DNA of 64,000 nt from Prosthecobacter sp. SYSU 5D2 (GTDB lineage: Bacteria; Verrucomicrobiota; Verrucomicrobiia; Verrucomicrobiales; Verrucomicrobiaceae). Below are positions 16,958-24,596 of this stretch, piece by piece. A program made the translations under genes and the position numbers. Location: positions 62,001 through 126,000 of the forward strand of contig NZ_JBBYXL010000015.1 in NCBI RefSeq assembly GCF_039655865.1, written 5' to 3'. The number at the start of each line of letters is the position of its first letter. Within the stretch, counting starts at the first letter, position 1. The notes under the pieces were generated by a model. That model was not told the DNA's origin and ran no database searches. It saw nothing but the letters and a program-made list of their open reading frames with translations.

Positions 16958-17599
16958 TCAACACTTCTTCTTGGGCCTCTTCACCACACGGAGCTTTCCC
17001 GTGCCGCCACCACCGCAGAAGAAGCGGTCTTTACCATCAGACTCCAGGCCGGAGATCCCAATGCCGGGAGGCATGCTGAGGCTTTCCAGGACTTCGCCGG
17101 ACTGGGGATCAATGCGGAGGAGTTCGCTATCATCCTCCCAGGTGCCATGCCACAGGTCCCCATCCACCCAGGTCACGCCAGTGACGACGCGGTTGGAGGA
17201 GATGGTGCGGAGGATGGCACCGGTTTGAGGATCTAGCTGATGGATCTTCCGGCCTTCATACTGTCCGATCCACAGGCTGCCCTCCGCCCAGGCCAGGCCG
17301 CTGCTATCGTCGGCACTGGGGGCCGGGATGGTTGTCAGGATGTCCCCCGTTTCGGGATCTACCTTCTGAATGATGCCCTCGGAGATCTGGTAGAGGTGTT
17401 TGCCGTCATAGGCGGTGCCCGCATGGGCGGGAAGATCAAGGAAGCGGAGAATCTCACCGCTGGCGGGATCCATGGCGTTCAGTTTTTTGTCCGAGGCCCA
17501 CCAGATGACGTCTCCGTCATAGGTGACTCCGTTCACTTGGGCGTTGCCTGGATAAGGGCCAAATTCACAAACTATATCGGCTGGGGATGTTGGGTTCAT
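16958..17599 (-). CDS. Small beta-propeller protein (glutamine-cyclotransferase/SMP-30-like repeats)
   Basis: A 213-residue cytoplasmic beta-propeller-like protein without a signal peptide. Four or five repeats of about 45 residues are visible, each with a D-P-x-(T/S)-G-(D/E/A)-I-L-x-x-(I/L) turn: MDPASGEILRFL, VDPETGDILTTI, LDPQTGAILRTI, IDPQSGEVLESL. These are typical of glutaminyl cyclotransferase-like and Vgb-like propellers. It begins 10 nt after the stop of the winged-helix regulator on the same strand, so the two are probably one transcript. It may act as a ligand sensor or lactonase-like partner, but no catalytic residues can be assigned. The C-terminus ends in a basic tail, KRPKKKC. 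Confidence 0.82.
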   Translation of the reverse strand: MNPTSPADIVCEFGPYPGNAQVNGVTYDGDVIWWASDKKLNAMDPASGEILRFLDLPAHAGTAYDGKHLYQISEGIIQKVDPETGDILTTIPAPSADDSSGLAWAEGSLWIGQYEGRKIHQLDPQTGAILRTISSNRVVTGVTWVDGDLWHGTWEDDSELLRIDPQSGEVLESLSMPPGIGISGLESDGKDRFFCGGGGTGKLRVVKRPKKKC

Positions 17600-17609
17600 G
17601 GAAAGGATT

Positions 17610-18830
17610 CTAACCGTCGTGCAGCAGGGTGGGGAGTAACATTATCGTCGTGAATCCAGGAACGACAGAAGTGGTCCAGCGTCTGGCACGGGCACGGCCG
17701 AACCATTGCACTTTTCCATCCGCAGCCAGCACATCGAGAGCGCGTTGCACGGTGCGCTGGCTGACACCCAGGGCCAGAGCGAGGGCCGAGCTGGACCAGG
17801 CCTCGCCATCGGAAAGAAAGGCAAGGATGGAACCATGCTCCTCCTCCACCGGCCACGCCAGCACCGTCACTTCCGCCCCCTGGCGGAGCTGGAGAGCGAA
17901 CCCACTCCGGGTGGCCTGCACATCGGCGAGTGGACGCAGCAACTGACGCAAGCGGCCGATCTCCACCCGCAAACGGGCGCGGTGGGATTCATCCACCCGC
18001 TTCGCCTGAAACCCGGCCCGCAGCAAATCCGTACGGCAAACGTCGTTAGGCCAGGCTTCGGCGAGGGATCGCACCAGTGCAAACAGAACCGGACGCGTGG
18101 CCATGGGGATTCCCATCCTGCCTCTGCGCACCACACGGCGGCAGGCATCCACCACCAAGGCCCCGGAGGTGAACAGCGCCTCCACGTCCTCAAGGAGCAC
18201 CGGGCGTTCCTGCTGGCCCGTGATGCAACGCGCCGAAGGTGTATCCAGACGACGGGCAGCGGCTTCCACTTCCGCTTGAAGCGCGGGGATGCAGGAGAGA
18301 CGGGCCGCCTCCCGGGCCCGCGAAAATGCTGCACGTGCAGGAGCAATGCGCAGCCGCTGCATGGCCATGCCGGCCAGGATCATTTCATGAGCGGCCCGTC
18401 GTGCGGGAGGCAGGGAGACCGCATCGGCATCCTTCATCACCCGTTCCGCCTCGTCCAGCCGGCCGAGCAAAAGCGCACGCCGGGCCTGGAGATGGCGGGC
18501 ATGAATGGCATTGATGACATCCCCATTCTGCTCCAGAGCGGCCTGCGCTGCGGCGAGCGCTTTCACCGGCCAGCCCAAGTCACGCGATACCAGGGCGATC
18601 TCAGCCTGGGCAACCATGCAGCGGGCGTGGGCGATGGCCTGCTGAGGGCCAAAGGCGCGCGCGGCCCATTTTAAAAGAATTTGAGCCTGGGCCAGATCCC
18701 CCAGCTGCGCCATGGCAATGCCCCTCAGGGCTAGGGCCGCTGCATCCTCCCGCAGCGCCACCCAGTTGAGCGCGCGCAAAGGATCACCCGCAGCGAGGGC
18801 GGAGGCAGCCGCAGAGATGAGCGAGTCCAT
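17610..18830 (-). CDS. TPR-containing transcriptional regulator with two winged-helix domains
   Basis: A 406-residue putative regulator. The N-terminal 210 residues are alanine-rich helical repeats of TPR type (ALRGIAMAQLGDLAQAQILLKW, ARRALLLGRLDEAERVMKDA). Next comes an OmpR/PhoB-like winged helix (about 235-320: RPVLFALVRSLAEAWPND, DESHRARLRVEIGRLRQLLRPL, ATRSGFALQ). A second HTH lies near the C-terminus (SSSALALALGVSQRTVQRALDVLAADG). It is divergent from the DUF899 gene 123 nt away and cotranscribed with the beta-propeller, so it probably controls the divergent DUF899/CPVC membrane pair and itself. The signal sensed is unknown. The domain order is seen in the sequence; the regulatory target is inference. 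Confidence 0.82.
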   Translation of the reverse strand: MDSLISAAASALAAGDPLRALNWVALREDAAALALRGIAMAQLGDLAQAQILLKWAARAFGPQQAIAHARCMVAQAEIALVSRDLGWPVKALAAAQAALEQNGDVINAIHARHLQARRALLLGRLDEAERVMKDADAVSLPPARRAAHEMILAGMAMQRLRIAPARAAFSRAREAARLSCIPALQAEVEAAARRLDTPSARCITGQQERPVLLEDVEALFTSGALVVDACRRVVRRGRMGIPMATRPVLFALVRSLAEAWPNDVCRTDLLRAGFQAKRVDESHRARLRVEIGRLRQLLRPLADVQATRSGFALQLRQGAEVTVLAWPVEEEHGSILAFLSDGEAWSSSALALALGVSQRTVQRALDVLAADGKVQWFGRARARRWTTSVVPGFTTIMLLPTLLHDG

Positions 18831-18953
18831 GAAGAAATCGCGCCACCGTTGTCACTCACACACGCTTCTGCCAAGCGATAACTTGATCCCGGCAGCCCGG
18901 CTGGCGGCTGCTTCCAACATCGAACAAACATCCCAACTCACGGAGGAATCAAC

Positions 18954-19778
18954 ATGACCACCCATCGAACCGGAACCCATGCCGAATGGCTCAAAGAACG
19001 ACTTGAACTGCTCAAAGCGGAAAAGGAACTCACCAGGCGCAGTGACGAACTGGCCCGGCAGCGCCAGCAACTGCCCTGGGTGCCGGTTTCCAAAGACTAC
19101 CGATTTATGACCGAAGCCGGTGAAGCCAGGCTGGCGGATCTCTTCCAGGACCGCTCACAGCTCCTGGTTTATCACTTTATGTTTGGCCCGGACTACACGG
19201 CGGGCTGTCCTTCCTGCTCGGCCATCGCCGATGGATTCAACGGTATTGCCATCCATTTGGCCAATCACGATGTCCTGCTGACAGCCGTGTCGCTGGCCCC
19301 GTTGGAAAAACTGCTGGCCTTCAGAAAACGGATGGGCTGGAGCTTTCCGTGGGCTTCGTCCCTGGGCGGTGATTTCAATTTTGACTACTGCGCCTCATTC
19401 ACGGAAGAGCAGCAGCGGGAAGGCCTCGAATACAACTTCACCCGCGAGCCGCAGCAGCCGTCGCGTAATGGCGAGCCAGACGGAGGCGAAGGCGCAGAGT
19501 TCGCATTCGCCACGATGTGCGGCGTCAACACGCCCACGTATGCGAGGCAGAGGCCAGGCATGAGCGCTTTCATCCAGGAGGGGGGCGTGGTTTACCACAC
19601 CTACTCCACCTATTCGCGCGGCGTGGACAGCTTATGGGGCATGTATCCCTGGCTGGACCGGGCACCGCTGGGCCGCAATGAAGAGGCAGGGGTCTGGTGG
19701 CGTCACCATGACCAATACACCATGGCCAGCCCGTCAGCAGCTTCCTGCTGGCAGCACCAAATCGGAGGCGAGCCATGA
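18954..19778 (+). CDS. DUF899 family thioredoxin-like protein
   Basis: A 274-residue DUF899 protein. Family features are strong: N-terminal WLKERLELLKAEKELTRRSDEL, then LPWVPVSKDYRF, LLVYHFMFGPDY followed by Cys85-Pro-Ser-Cys88 (a CxxC redox pair), DVLLTAVSLAPLEKLLAFRKRMGW, and the C-terminal HTYSTYSRGVDSLWGMYPWLDRAP signature. The fold is predicted thioredoxin-like. Cytoplasmic, with no signal peptide. A good ribosome-binding site (GGAGGA) precedes the ATG, one of the few in this window, implying high expression. Its stop overlaps the start of a CPVC-containing membrane protein (ATGA), so the two are translationally coupled. The catalytic role of DUF899 is not established; thiol-disulfide or peroxide chemistry is likely. 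Confidence 0.93.
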   Translation: MTTHRTGTHAEWLKERLELLKAEKELTRRSDELARQRQQLPWVPVSKDYRFMTEAGEARLADLFQDRSQLLVYHFMFGPDYTAGCPSCSAIADGFNGIAIHLANHDVLLTAVSLAPLEKLLAFRKRMGWSFPWASSLGGDFNFDYCASFTEEQQREGLEYNFTREPQQPSRNGEPDGGEGAEFAFATMCGVNTPTYARQRPGMSAFIQEGGVVYHTYSTYSRGVDSLWGMYPWLDRAPLGRNEEAGVWWRHHDQYTMASPSAASCWQHQIGGEP

Positions 19779-20233
19779 ACAAGCTCCCCTGTTGCCGTGG
19801 CGGACACCCGTCGGGTGGGCCTAACCAACCGGGTTCAGGAACGCGACGAGGCACCAAAATCACGAGCGCTCTGCTTTCCGGTACTGCTCTCCTGCTGATG
19901 CCCAAGTGTCCGGTCTGCATGGCTGCCTATGTTGCGCTCATCACCGGGATGAGCGTATCCACCGCAGCCGCCGGTTACCTGCAAACGGGCCTCGTCACCG
20001 TTTGCGCCGGCATATTGCTCTGCCTCATGCTGCCAGGGCTGGGCAGGCTTTTGGGAAGAGGTTGGAAAGTTTACTTCGCCCGCTTGGCCCGCGGCTCACG
20101 GGCCACCGTATCCGGGGCACCGGCGGTGGTGACGAAGGGGCCGTCAGCCATGGGGGCGATATTGGTGAAGCCGACCTCCGGCATGTCGCTGGGCTTGCCG
20201 GCGAGCGGGAAGTCTTTGCGCAGCGGGAAGTAG
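19775..20233 (+). CDS. CPVC-motif membrane protein coupled to DUF899
   Basis: A 152-residue protein starting in an ATGA overlap with the DUF899 stop. The first 95 residues look genuine: a Cys-Cys near the N-terminus (LPCCRGG), then two membrane helices, the first containing MPKCPVCMAAYVALITGMS with Cys45 and Cys48 and the second TGLVTVCAGILLCLMLPG. Small membrane proteins with a CPxC pair inside the first helix resemble MerC-like or thiol-relay proteins. From about residue 100 the frame runs antisense through the 3' end of nuoC for 163 nt and is probably just read-through to the next stop. It may pass electrons between DUF899 and the periplasm; this is inference. Confidence 0.7.
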   Translation: MNKLPCCRGGHPSGGPNQPGSGTRRGTKITSALLSGTALLLMPKCPVCMAAYVALITGMSVSTAAAGYLQTGLVTVCAGILLCLMLPGLGRLLGRGWKVYFARLARGSRATVSGAPAVVTKGPSAMGAILVKPTSGMSLGLPASGKSLRSGK

Positions 20234-20640
20234 GGATAGCCTTCCCACATGAGGATGCGGCGCAGGTCCGGGTGACCGGCAAATTTGATGCCCATCATGT
20301 CCCACACTTCACGCTCATGCCAGTCGGCAGTAGGCCAGATGTCGCTGACGGTGGCAGGCTCTTCGCCATCGGGGATCAGGGCTTTGATGCGCAGGTGCTG
20401 GTGGTGGCCATAGCCATACACCTCATAGACCATTTCGAAACGCGGCTCCTGTCCCATGTGATCCAGGCTGGAAATGTCCACCAGGTAGTCGAAATCCAAC
20501 TCGTCGCGGCAATATTTGAGCAGCGGCTTGGCAGCGGCCAGGGTGACTTGCAGGGTGTGCTCGCCCCGGAACTCGATGGTGCTAAGTACGGCATCACCGA
20601 ATTTTTCCTTCAGGGCGGTGACCATTTGCGCGGCATTCAT
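20071..20640 (-). CDS. nuoC: NADH-quinone oxidoreductase subunit C
   Basis: A 189-residue NuoC, the 30-kDa subunit of the peripheral arm of respiratory complex I, which binds subunits B and D. The conserved block is clear: YLVDISSLDHMG (about 50-61), FEMVYEVYGYG, then PTADWHEREVWDMMGIKFAGHPDLRRILMWEGYPYFPLRKDFPL (family signature ERE-x-x-D-x-x-G-x-x-F-x-x-HPDLRRIL). The length fits stand-alone NuoC. It follows nuoB by 53 nt. Normally nuoD would come next, but here the DUF899/CPVC pair converges on it instead, and its last 163 nt are overlapped by that frame. So this is a nuoBC fragment separate from the rest of complex I. Confidence 0.95.
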   Translation of the reverse strand: MNAAQMVTALKEKFGDAVLSTIEFRGEHTLQVTLAAAKPLLKYCRDELDFDYLVDISSLDHMGQEPRFEMVYEVYGYGHHQHLRIKALIPDGEEPATVSDIWPTADWHEREVWDMMGIKFAGHPDLRRILMWEGYPYFPLRKDFPLAGKPSDMPEVGFTNIAPMADGPFVTTAGAPDTVAREPRAKRAK

Positions 20641-20693
20641 GATTCGGTGCGTTTCGGCTGAGGCTGATTTTTAACGGTGGCTGCGGAGACGGA

Positions 20694-21224
20694 TCAGGAA
20701 TGCTCGTTGATGAGTTCCCGCTTCTGCTCGGAGACTGAATGCTCGCCGTCAATCTTCCGCTGCAGGCGCATGAGGCCTTCCATCAGGGCTTCCGGGCGTG
20801 GAGGGCAGCCGGAGATGTAAATGTCCACCGGGATGAGGTGGTCAATGCCTTGAAGGACGGCGTAGCTGCGATACATGCCGCCGCTGGAGGCGCAGGCGCC
20901 CATGGCGATGCACCACTTCGGCTCGGGCATCTGGTCCCAGATCCGTTTCACGGCCAGGGCCATTTTATAAGTGACTGTGCCGGCAACGATCATTACATCC
21001 GCCTGGCGTGGGGAGAAACGCATGACCTCCATGCCGAAACGGCTGAGGTCATAGCGGCTGCAGGCGGAAGCCATCATCTCGATGGCGCAGCAGGCCAGGC
21101 CCATGGGCATGGGCCAGAGGGAGTTCTTTCGCATCCAGTTGACCGCCGAATCCAGCTTGGTGAAGACGACATTGCCCTCGATTTTGGAATCGTAGGCGGC
21201 GTGGGTTTCAGCAGGGGCGACCAT
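20694..21224 (-). CDS. nuoB: NADH-quinone oxidoreductase subunit B
   Basis: A 176-residue NuoB, the complex I subunit that holds iron-sulfur cluster N2 and passes electrons to quinone. All four cluster cysteines are visible: the tandem pair in [11 protein letters not shown], one in [12 protein letters not shown] and one in [12 protein letters not shown]. The start at 21222-21224 ([14 protein letters not shown]) is chosen because 30 further in-frame upstream codons do not resemble the family and would include the CRP-like palindrome. nuoA, usually just upstream, is absent; an RlpA-like lipoprotein ends 108 nt before it. nuoC follows. A TGTGA-N6-TCACA palindrome 66-84 nt upstream suggests control by a CRP/FNR-family regulator. 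Confidence 0.96.
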   Translation of the reverse strand: MVAPAETHAAYDSKIEGNVVFTKLDSAVNWMRKNSLWPMPMGLACCAIEMMASACSRYDLSRFGMEVMRFSPRQADVMIVAGTVTYKMALAVKRIWDQMPEPKWCIAMGACASSGGMYRSYAVLQGIDHLIPVDIYISGCPPRPEALMEGLMRLQRKIDGEHSVSEQKRELINEHS

Positions 21225-21288
21225 AACTTTGGAAAAATGGGGGTGAACAGCGAAGAAATACGCCCCGCCTCTCCCCCCGGCAACCCGT

Positions 21289-21306
21289 TTGTGAAAGTTT
21301 TCACAA
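21289..21306. promoter_or_regulatory. CRP/FNR-type palindrome upstream of nuoB
   Basis: TTGTGAAA (21289-21296) and TTTCACAA (21299-21306) form an 18-bp palindrome around a GT centre. It contains TGTGA-N6-TCACA, the exact E. coli CRP half-site arrangement. It lies 66 nt upstream of the nuoB start in the 108-nt gap after the RlpA gene. A CRP-family protein binding here in this organism is inference. Confidence 0.5.
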
Positions 21307-21332
21307 GCTCCCAAGCCGCGCCGAGCCAGGTT

Positions 21333-21947
21333 TTAGAAGGTTCTCAGACCTGGAGGAGTGGCACTGGCCCCGTTAAAAGCAGGGGCGCTCGGGGCGGAGG
21401 CTGGCGGCTGCGCCTGATAGCTAGGTGCATACGGAGGATAACTTGGGTAGGCCGCAGGCTGCTGGGGTGTATAGGCTCCGGAGGACTGCACGGGGGGGTA
21501 GGCTGCGGTCTGCTGATAGCCGCCATACGCGGGGGCTGGAGCCGGCTGCTGCTGGCCATAACTGCCACTCCCGACACTATGCGCCGTCACCTCCACCTGC
21601 CCCATTTGCATGTAGGGAATGCCGATCTCCTGGGCTGCCGCGCTGGAGAGATTGATGACCCTGCCTGGGTAAAAGGGAAACCGGTCATTGATGGTTACAT
21701 TCACCGTGCGGCCGTTCAGGGTGTTCTTCACCTTCACCACGGTGCCAAAGGGAAGCGAGGTATGCGCTGCGGTATAAGCCTGCGGGTAATAGATCTCGCC
21801 GGAGGACGTGGGACGGCCGGTGTATTGATCTGCCACATACGATGCCCAGCCCTGCTCCTGGTAGGCGGGCGGACGGGAGGCACAACTGACAAGGGCCAGC
21901 ATGATGAGATAGAAAATCCAGCGACAAGACATGCTAAGTCTTGTCAT
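21333..21947 (-). CDS. rlpA: RlpA-like lipoprotein with double-psi beta-barrel
   Basis: A roughly 204-residue lipoprotein. The signal sequence ends in a lipobox, LALVSCAS. The double-psi beta-barrel follows with the RlpA hallmarks: GWASYVADQYTGRPTSSGE, AAHTSLPFGTVVKVKNTLNGRTVNVTINDRFPF and INLSSAAAQEIG, including the Thr/Ser-Ser-Gly-Glu and N-D-R-F residues. The C-terminal 75 residues are a proline-, glutamine- and tyrosine-rich low-complexity tail (repeats of QQPAPAP, PPYAPSYQAQPP), not the SPOR domain found in many RlpAs. Family members are septal or peptidoglycan lytic transglycosylases acting on denuded glycan. Starts at 21971, 21947 and 21932 are possible; an 8-bp hairpin spans the last two. 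Confidence 0.85.
   Translation of the reverse strand: MTRLSMSCRWIFYLIMLALVSCASRPPAYQEQGWASYVADQYTGRPTSSGEIYYPQAYTAAHTSLPFGTVVKVKNTLNGRTVNVTINDRFPFYPGRVINLSSAAAQEIGIPYMQMGQVEVTAHSVGSGSYGQQQPAPAPAYGGYQQTAAYPPVQSSGAYTPQQPAAYPSYPPYAPSYQAQPPASAPSAPAFNGASATPPGLRTF
21923..21945 (-). promoter_or_regulatory. Hairpin over the rlpA translation start
   Basis: GACAAGAC (21923-21930) and GTCTTGTC (21938-21945) are a perfect 8-bp inverted repeat with a 7-nt loop. In the rlpA mRNA it covers both the ATG at 21932 and the bases next to the ATG at 21947, so it could limit translation initiation. Seen by eye; no folding energy computed. Confidence 0.4.
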
Positions 21948-22004
21948 ACACAAAGAAGATTCATTCGTCACCCTTGGAAATTAAGAAATCTTTCCCTCAA
22001 CCTG

Positions 22005-22826
22005 CTAAGACGATACTGGAGCCAGTCTGTCATCCATCTCCCACTGCTTGTGAGTGATAAAGGAGCCGTGCTTCAAAAATCGTTCCACCGCCTGCAACAC
22101 CAACGGCCGCCACATGATGAAAGTGTGATCCGCAGGCGTCACCATGAAATCCGCCTGCCCCTCCACCCAGCCGCCTGCGACACTGACGATGCCGTCGGAT
22201 TCCGGCCCCAGCAGCTTGCGGAAAAAGGGGATCATGGCCCGGTTCCCCATGATGATGCCCGTGCCCGGCGGCACGGCCCCTAGCTTGCGCGGGACGCTAT
22301 TTTCGTCCTCCCCGAGCTCCGGTACCACCGGCCCCAGCAGACGCCGGACCCAGGGTCTGCTGCCGAGCTGCCTCAGCACTTCACTGCCCTGATTTGGCGG
22401 GCCGAGCATCACCGTCCGGCCCAGAGGAAAACCGGGATCACGTGTCACTGCCCATGCGCGAAAAAGGATGCCGCCGAGCGAATGCGTCACAAAATGCACA
22501 CGCGCTCCAGAAGCCGGCTTCAGCTTCTCCAGCGCCGGTTTGAGGTAATTCTCCACAGCAATCTGGACCGTCACACGTCTTGAGGGATAACCCACAGTGA
22601 CCACCTGATATCCCGCCCGCCACAGCCAGAAACGCACTGCCAGCAGACTGCGCGGGCTGCGCCCGAGGCCATGGATCAAAACCACGATGTCCCGAGTGTG
22701 TGACTTCATGCCTGACCAGTCCATCCGGTTTGTGCCATCGTCAACCGCTGGCTTGCCGCTGCTGCCACGGTCAAGAATCGTCAAACACCCAGCAAGAATG
22801 AGCAGCAGCGTTGCATTGCCTCGCAC
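22005..22826 (-). CDS. Alpha/beta-hydrolase (lipase/triacylglycerol-lipase-like), putative lipoprotein
   Basis: About 273 residues. The frame stays open far upstream, but that part is antisense to the neighbouring isomerase gene. I place the start at the GTG at 22824-22826 because it gives a lipoprotein signal ([17 protein letters not shown] with lipobox LAGC); ATGs at 22724 and 22709 are alternatives that would make it cytoplasmic. The hydrolase core has the oxyanion motif [14 protein letters not shown], the nucleophile elbow [14 protein letters not shown] (G/T-H-S-L-G) and a C-terminal catalytic His candidate in [10 protein letters not shown]. The [11 protein letters not shown] segment is typical of PGAP1/lipase EstA-like enzymes. 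Divergent from the isomerase gene with only 30 nt between starts. Confidence 0.8.
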   Translation of the reverse strand: MRGNATLLLILAGCLTILDRGSSGKPAVDDGTNRMDWSGMKSHTRDIVVLIHGLGRSPRSLLAVRFWLWRAGYQVVTVGYPSRRVTVQIAVENYLKPALEKLKPASGARVHFVTHSLGGILFRAWAVTRDPGFPLGRTVMLGPPNQGSEVLRQLGSRPWVRRLLGPVVPELGEDENSVPRKLGAVPPGTGIIMGNRAMIPFFRKLLGPESDGIVSVAGGWVEGQADFMVTPADHTFIMWRPLVLQAVERFLKHGSFITHKQWEMDDRLAPVSS

Positions 22827-22856
22827 CGGGGCCTTGGAAGAAGCTGTACATTGATC

Positions 22857-24461
22857 ATGCCCAACCAACGTACCATTCAGCTCGTCGCCAGCGGTGACCT
22901 CCGCCTTTCCGCCAACCAAACCTGCTGGCCTGCCCAAAAGGCCATGGAAGACGCCCTGGCCAAGGCCCTCAAAGCCGAAGGTTACGAGGTAAAAAGGGCG
23001 CACCCTTACGATGCCAAAAAGAAGCACGGCTTCATCGCCAGCCAGCGCGAGGGCATCGAGGTCTTTCGCAGCATTGATCCGGATGCGCCGCTCATCGTGG
23101 CCGAGGCTGTGTGGCAGTATTCCCACCATGTTCTCGCCGGCCTGACCACCCATCGCGGACCCATCCTCACCGTCGCCAACTGGAGCGGCCAGTGGCCCGG
23201 TCTTGTCGGCCTGCTGAACCTGAATGCCTCCCTGACAAAAGCCGGAGTGAACTACTCCACGCTCTGGAGCGAGACTTTCACGGATGCGTTCTTTAAAAAC
23301 GGCCTTCGTGAATGGCTGGATACTGGCAGCGTCACCCATGACCAGTCGCATGTCCGCGATTTATCTCTGCTGAAAATCCCGGGCGATGATGACACCTTTG
23401 GCCGCGACTTTGGCCGCCGGTTCCGACATCACAAGGCCATCCTGGGGGTCTTCGATGAGGGCTGCATGGGCATGTACAATGCCATCATCCCGGACAACCT
23501 TTTTCATGCCACCGGCTGCTTCAAGGAACGCCTCAGCCAGTCCACCCTCTATGCGGCCATGCAGACCGTCAGCGATGACGATGCTGCCGCCACTTATGCC
23601 TGGCTGAAGAAAAAAGGATTGCAAATGCAGTTAGGCCAGGACGAGGCCACCGAGCTCACTGAGCCGCAGATTCTCCTGCAGTGTAAAATGTATATCGCTG
23701 CTGTCCGCATCGCCGACGAGTTCGGTTGTGATGCCATCGGCATCCAGTACCAGCAGGGGCTCAAAGACCTCACGCCAGCCAGCGACCTGGTGGAAGGCAT
23801 GCTTAACAATGCCGACAGGCCGCCCGTCCACAGTGCTGACGGTAAGCGCATCCTCTTTGAGGGCGAAGCGCTGCCGCATTTCAATGAAGTGGACGAATGC
23901 GCCGGACTGGACGGCCTGCTCACTTACCGCCTATGGCGTGAACTGGGCTTTGCGCCCGAGAACACCCTGCACGACCTGCGCTGGGGCCAGAAGTATGACA
24001 AGGAATACGTCTGGGTGCTGCTCATCAGCGGTGCGGCCCCGCCGGCCCATTTCATCGGCGGGTGGAAAGGTGCCAGCACCGAGCGCCAGCCCAGCATGTA
24101 CTTCCGCCTCGGCGGCGGCACCATGAAGGGCATCAGCAAACCCGGCCACATCGTCTGGAGCCGCGTCTTCGTCATGGACGGAGCGCTGCATTGCGACATC
24201 GGCGTGGCGGAGGTCGTCAAGCTGCCGGCGGAGGAAACCGAGCGCCGCTGGCAGGAAACCACCCCGCAATGGCCGATCATGCACGCCGTGTTTAAAGGTG
24301 TGTCGCGTGACCAGATGATGGCCCGCCACAAGTCCAATCACATCCAGGTCGTCTATGCGCCTAACGAAAAGCAGGCCCACCGCGCCGCCCGCATCAAGGC
24401 CGCCGCCATGAGCGAGCTGGGCATCCACACCTCACTTTGTGGAGATGTGAGACTGGCCTGA
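22857..24461 (+). CDS. L-fucose/L-arabinose isomerase family sugar isomerase
   Basis: A 534-residue protein with the fold and motifs of the fucose/arabinose isomerase family, which interconverts aldoses and ketoses using Mn2+. Visible family pieces are the N-terminal Rossmann-like region ([19 protein letters not shown]), [30 protein letters not shown], the metal-ligand candidates in [19 protein letters not shown] and the later [16 protein letters not shown]-terminal barrel follows. I chose the ATG at 22857 (MPNQRTIQ) over an upstream TTG. The exact sugar cannot be told. The sulfatase downstream could release the fucose or fucose-like sugar it uses, since fucose-containing sulfated polysaccharides are common verrucomicrobial substrates; that link is inference. 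A strong terminator follows. Confidence 0.85.
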   Translation: MPNQRTIQLVASGDLRLSANQTCWPAQKAMEDALAKALKAEGYEVKRAHPYDAKKKHGFIASQREGIEVFRSIDPDAPLIVAEAVWQYSHHVLAGLTTHRGPILTVANWSGQWPGLVGLLNLNASLTKAGVNYSTLWSETFTDAFFKNGLREWLDTGSVTHDQSHVRDLSLLKIPGDDDTFGRDFGRRFRHHKAILGVFDEGCMGMYNAIIPDNLFHATGCFKERLSQSTLYAAMQTVSDDDAAATYAWLKKKGLQMQLGQDEATELTEPQILLQCKMYIAAVRIADEFGCDAIGIQYQQGLKDLTPASDLVEGMLNNADRPPVHSADGKRILFEGEALPHFNEVDECAGLDGLLTYRLWRELGFAPENTLHDLRWGQKYDKEYVWVLLISGAAPPAHFIGGWKGASTERQPSMYFRLGGGTMKGISKPGHIVWSRVFVMDGALHCDIGVAEVVKLPAEETERRWQETTPQWPIMHAVFKGVSRDQMMARHKSNHIQVVYAPNEKQAHRAARIKAAAMSELGIHTSLCGDVRLA

Positions 24462-24483
24462 TTAACTTCCTACGCGTTTTCTT

Positions 24484-24530
24484 CCCCCCTTATGGTTCTC
24501 TTTTGCAGAGTGGCCTTGAGGGGGGTTTTT
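24484..24530 (+). terminator. Rho-independent terminator after the sugar isomerase
   Basis: CCCCCC (24484-24489) pairs with GGGGGG (24520-24525), extended inward by further pairs with one mismatch, and is followed by five T (24526-24530). It lies 23 nt after the isomerase stop and before the sulfatase. Confidence 0.7.
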
Positions 24531-24596
24531 GCATCTTTGACGATCTGTTGAATCTACCCGCAAGGCTTCCGGATTCCCGGCGTTCATTCCTCTGTC

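Noticed and set aside
22827-23351. N-terminal extension of the lipase frame up to 23351.
   Set aside because: This part is antisense to the sugar isomerase; hydrolase motifs begin only downstream and a lipoprotein start at 22826 explains the gene.
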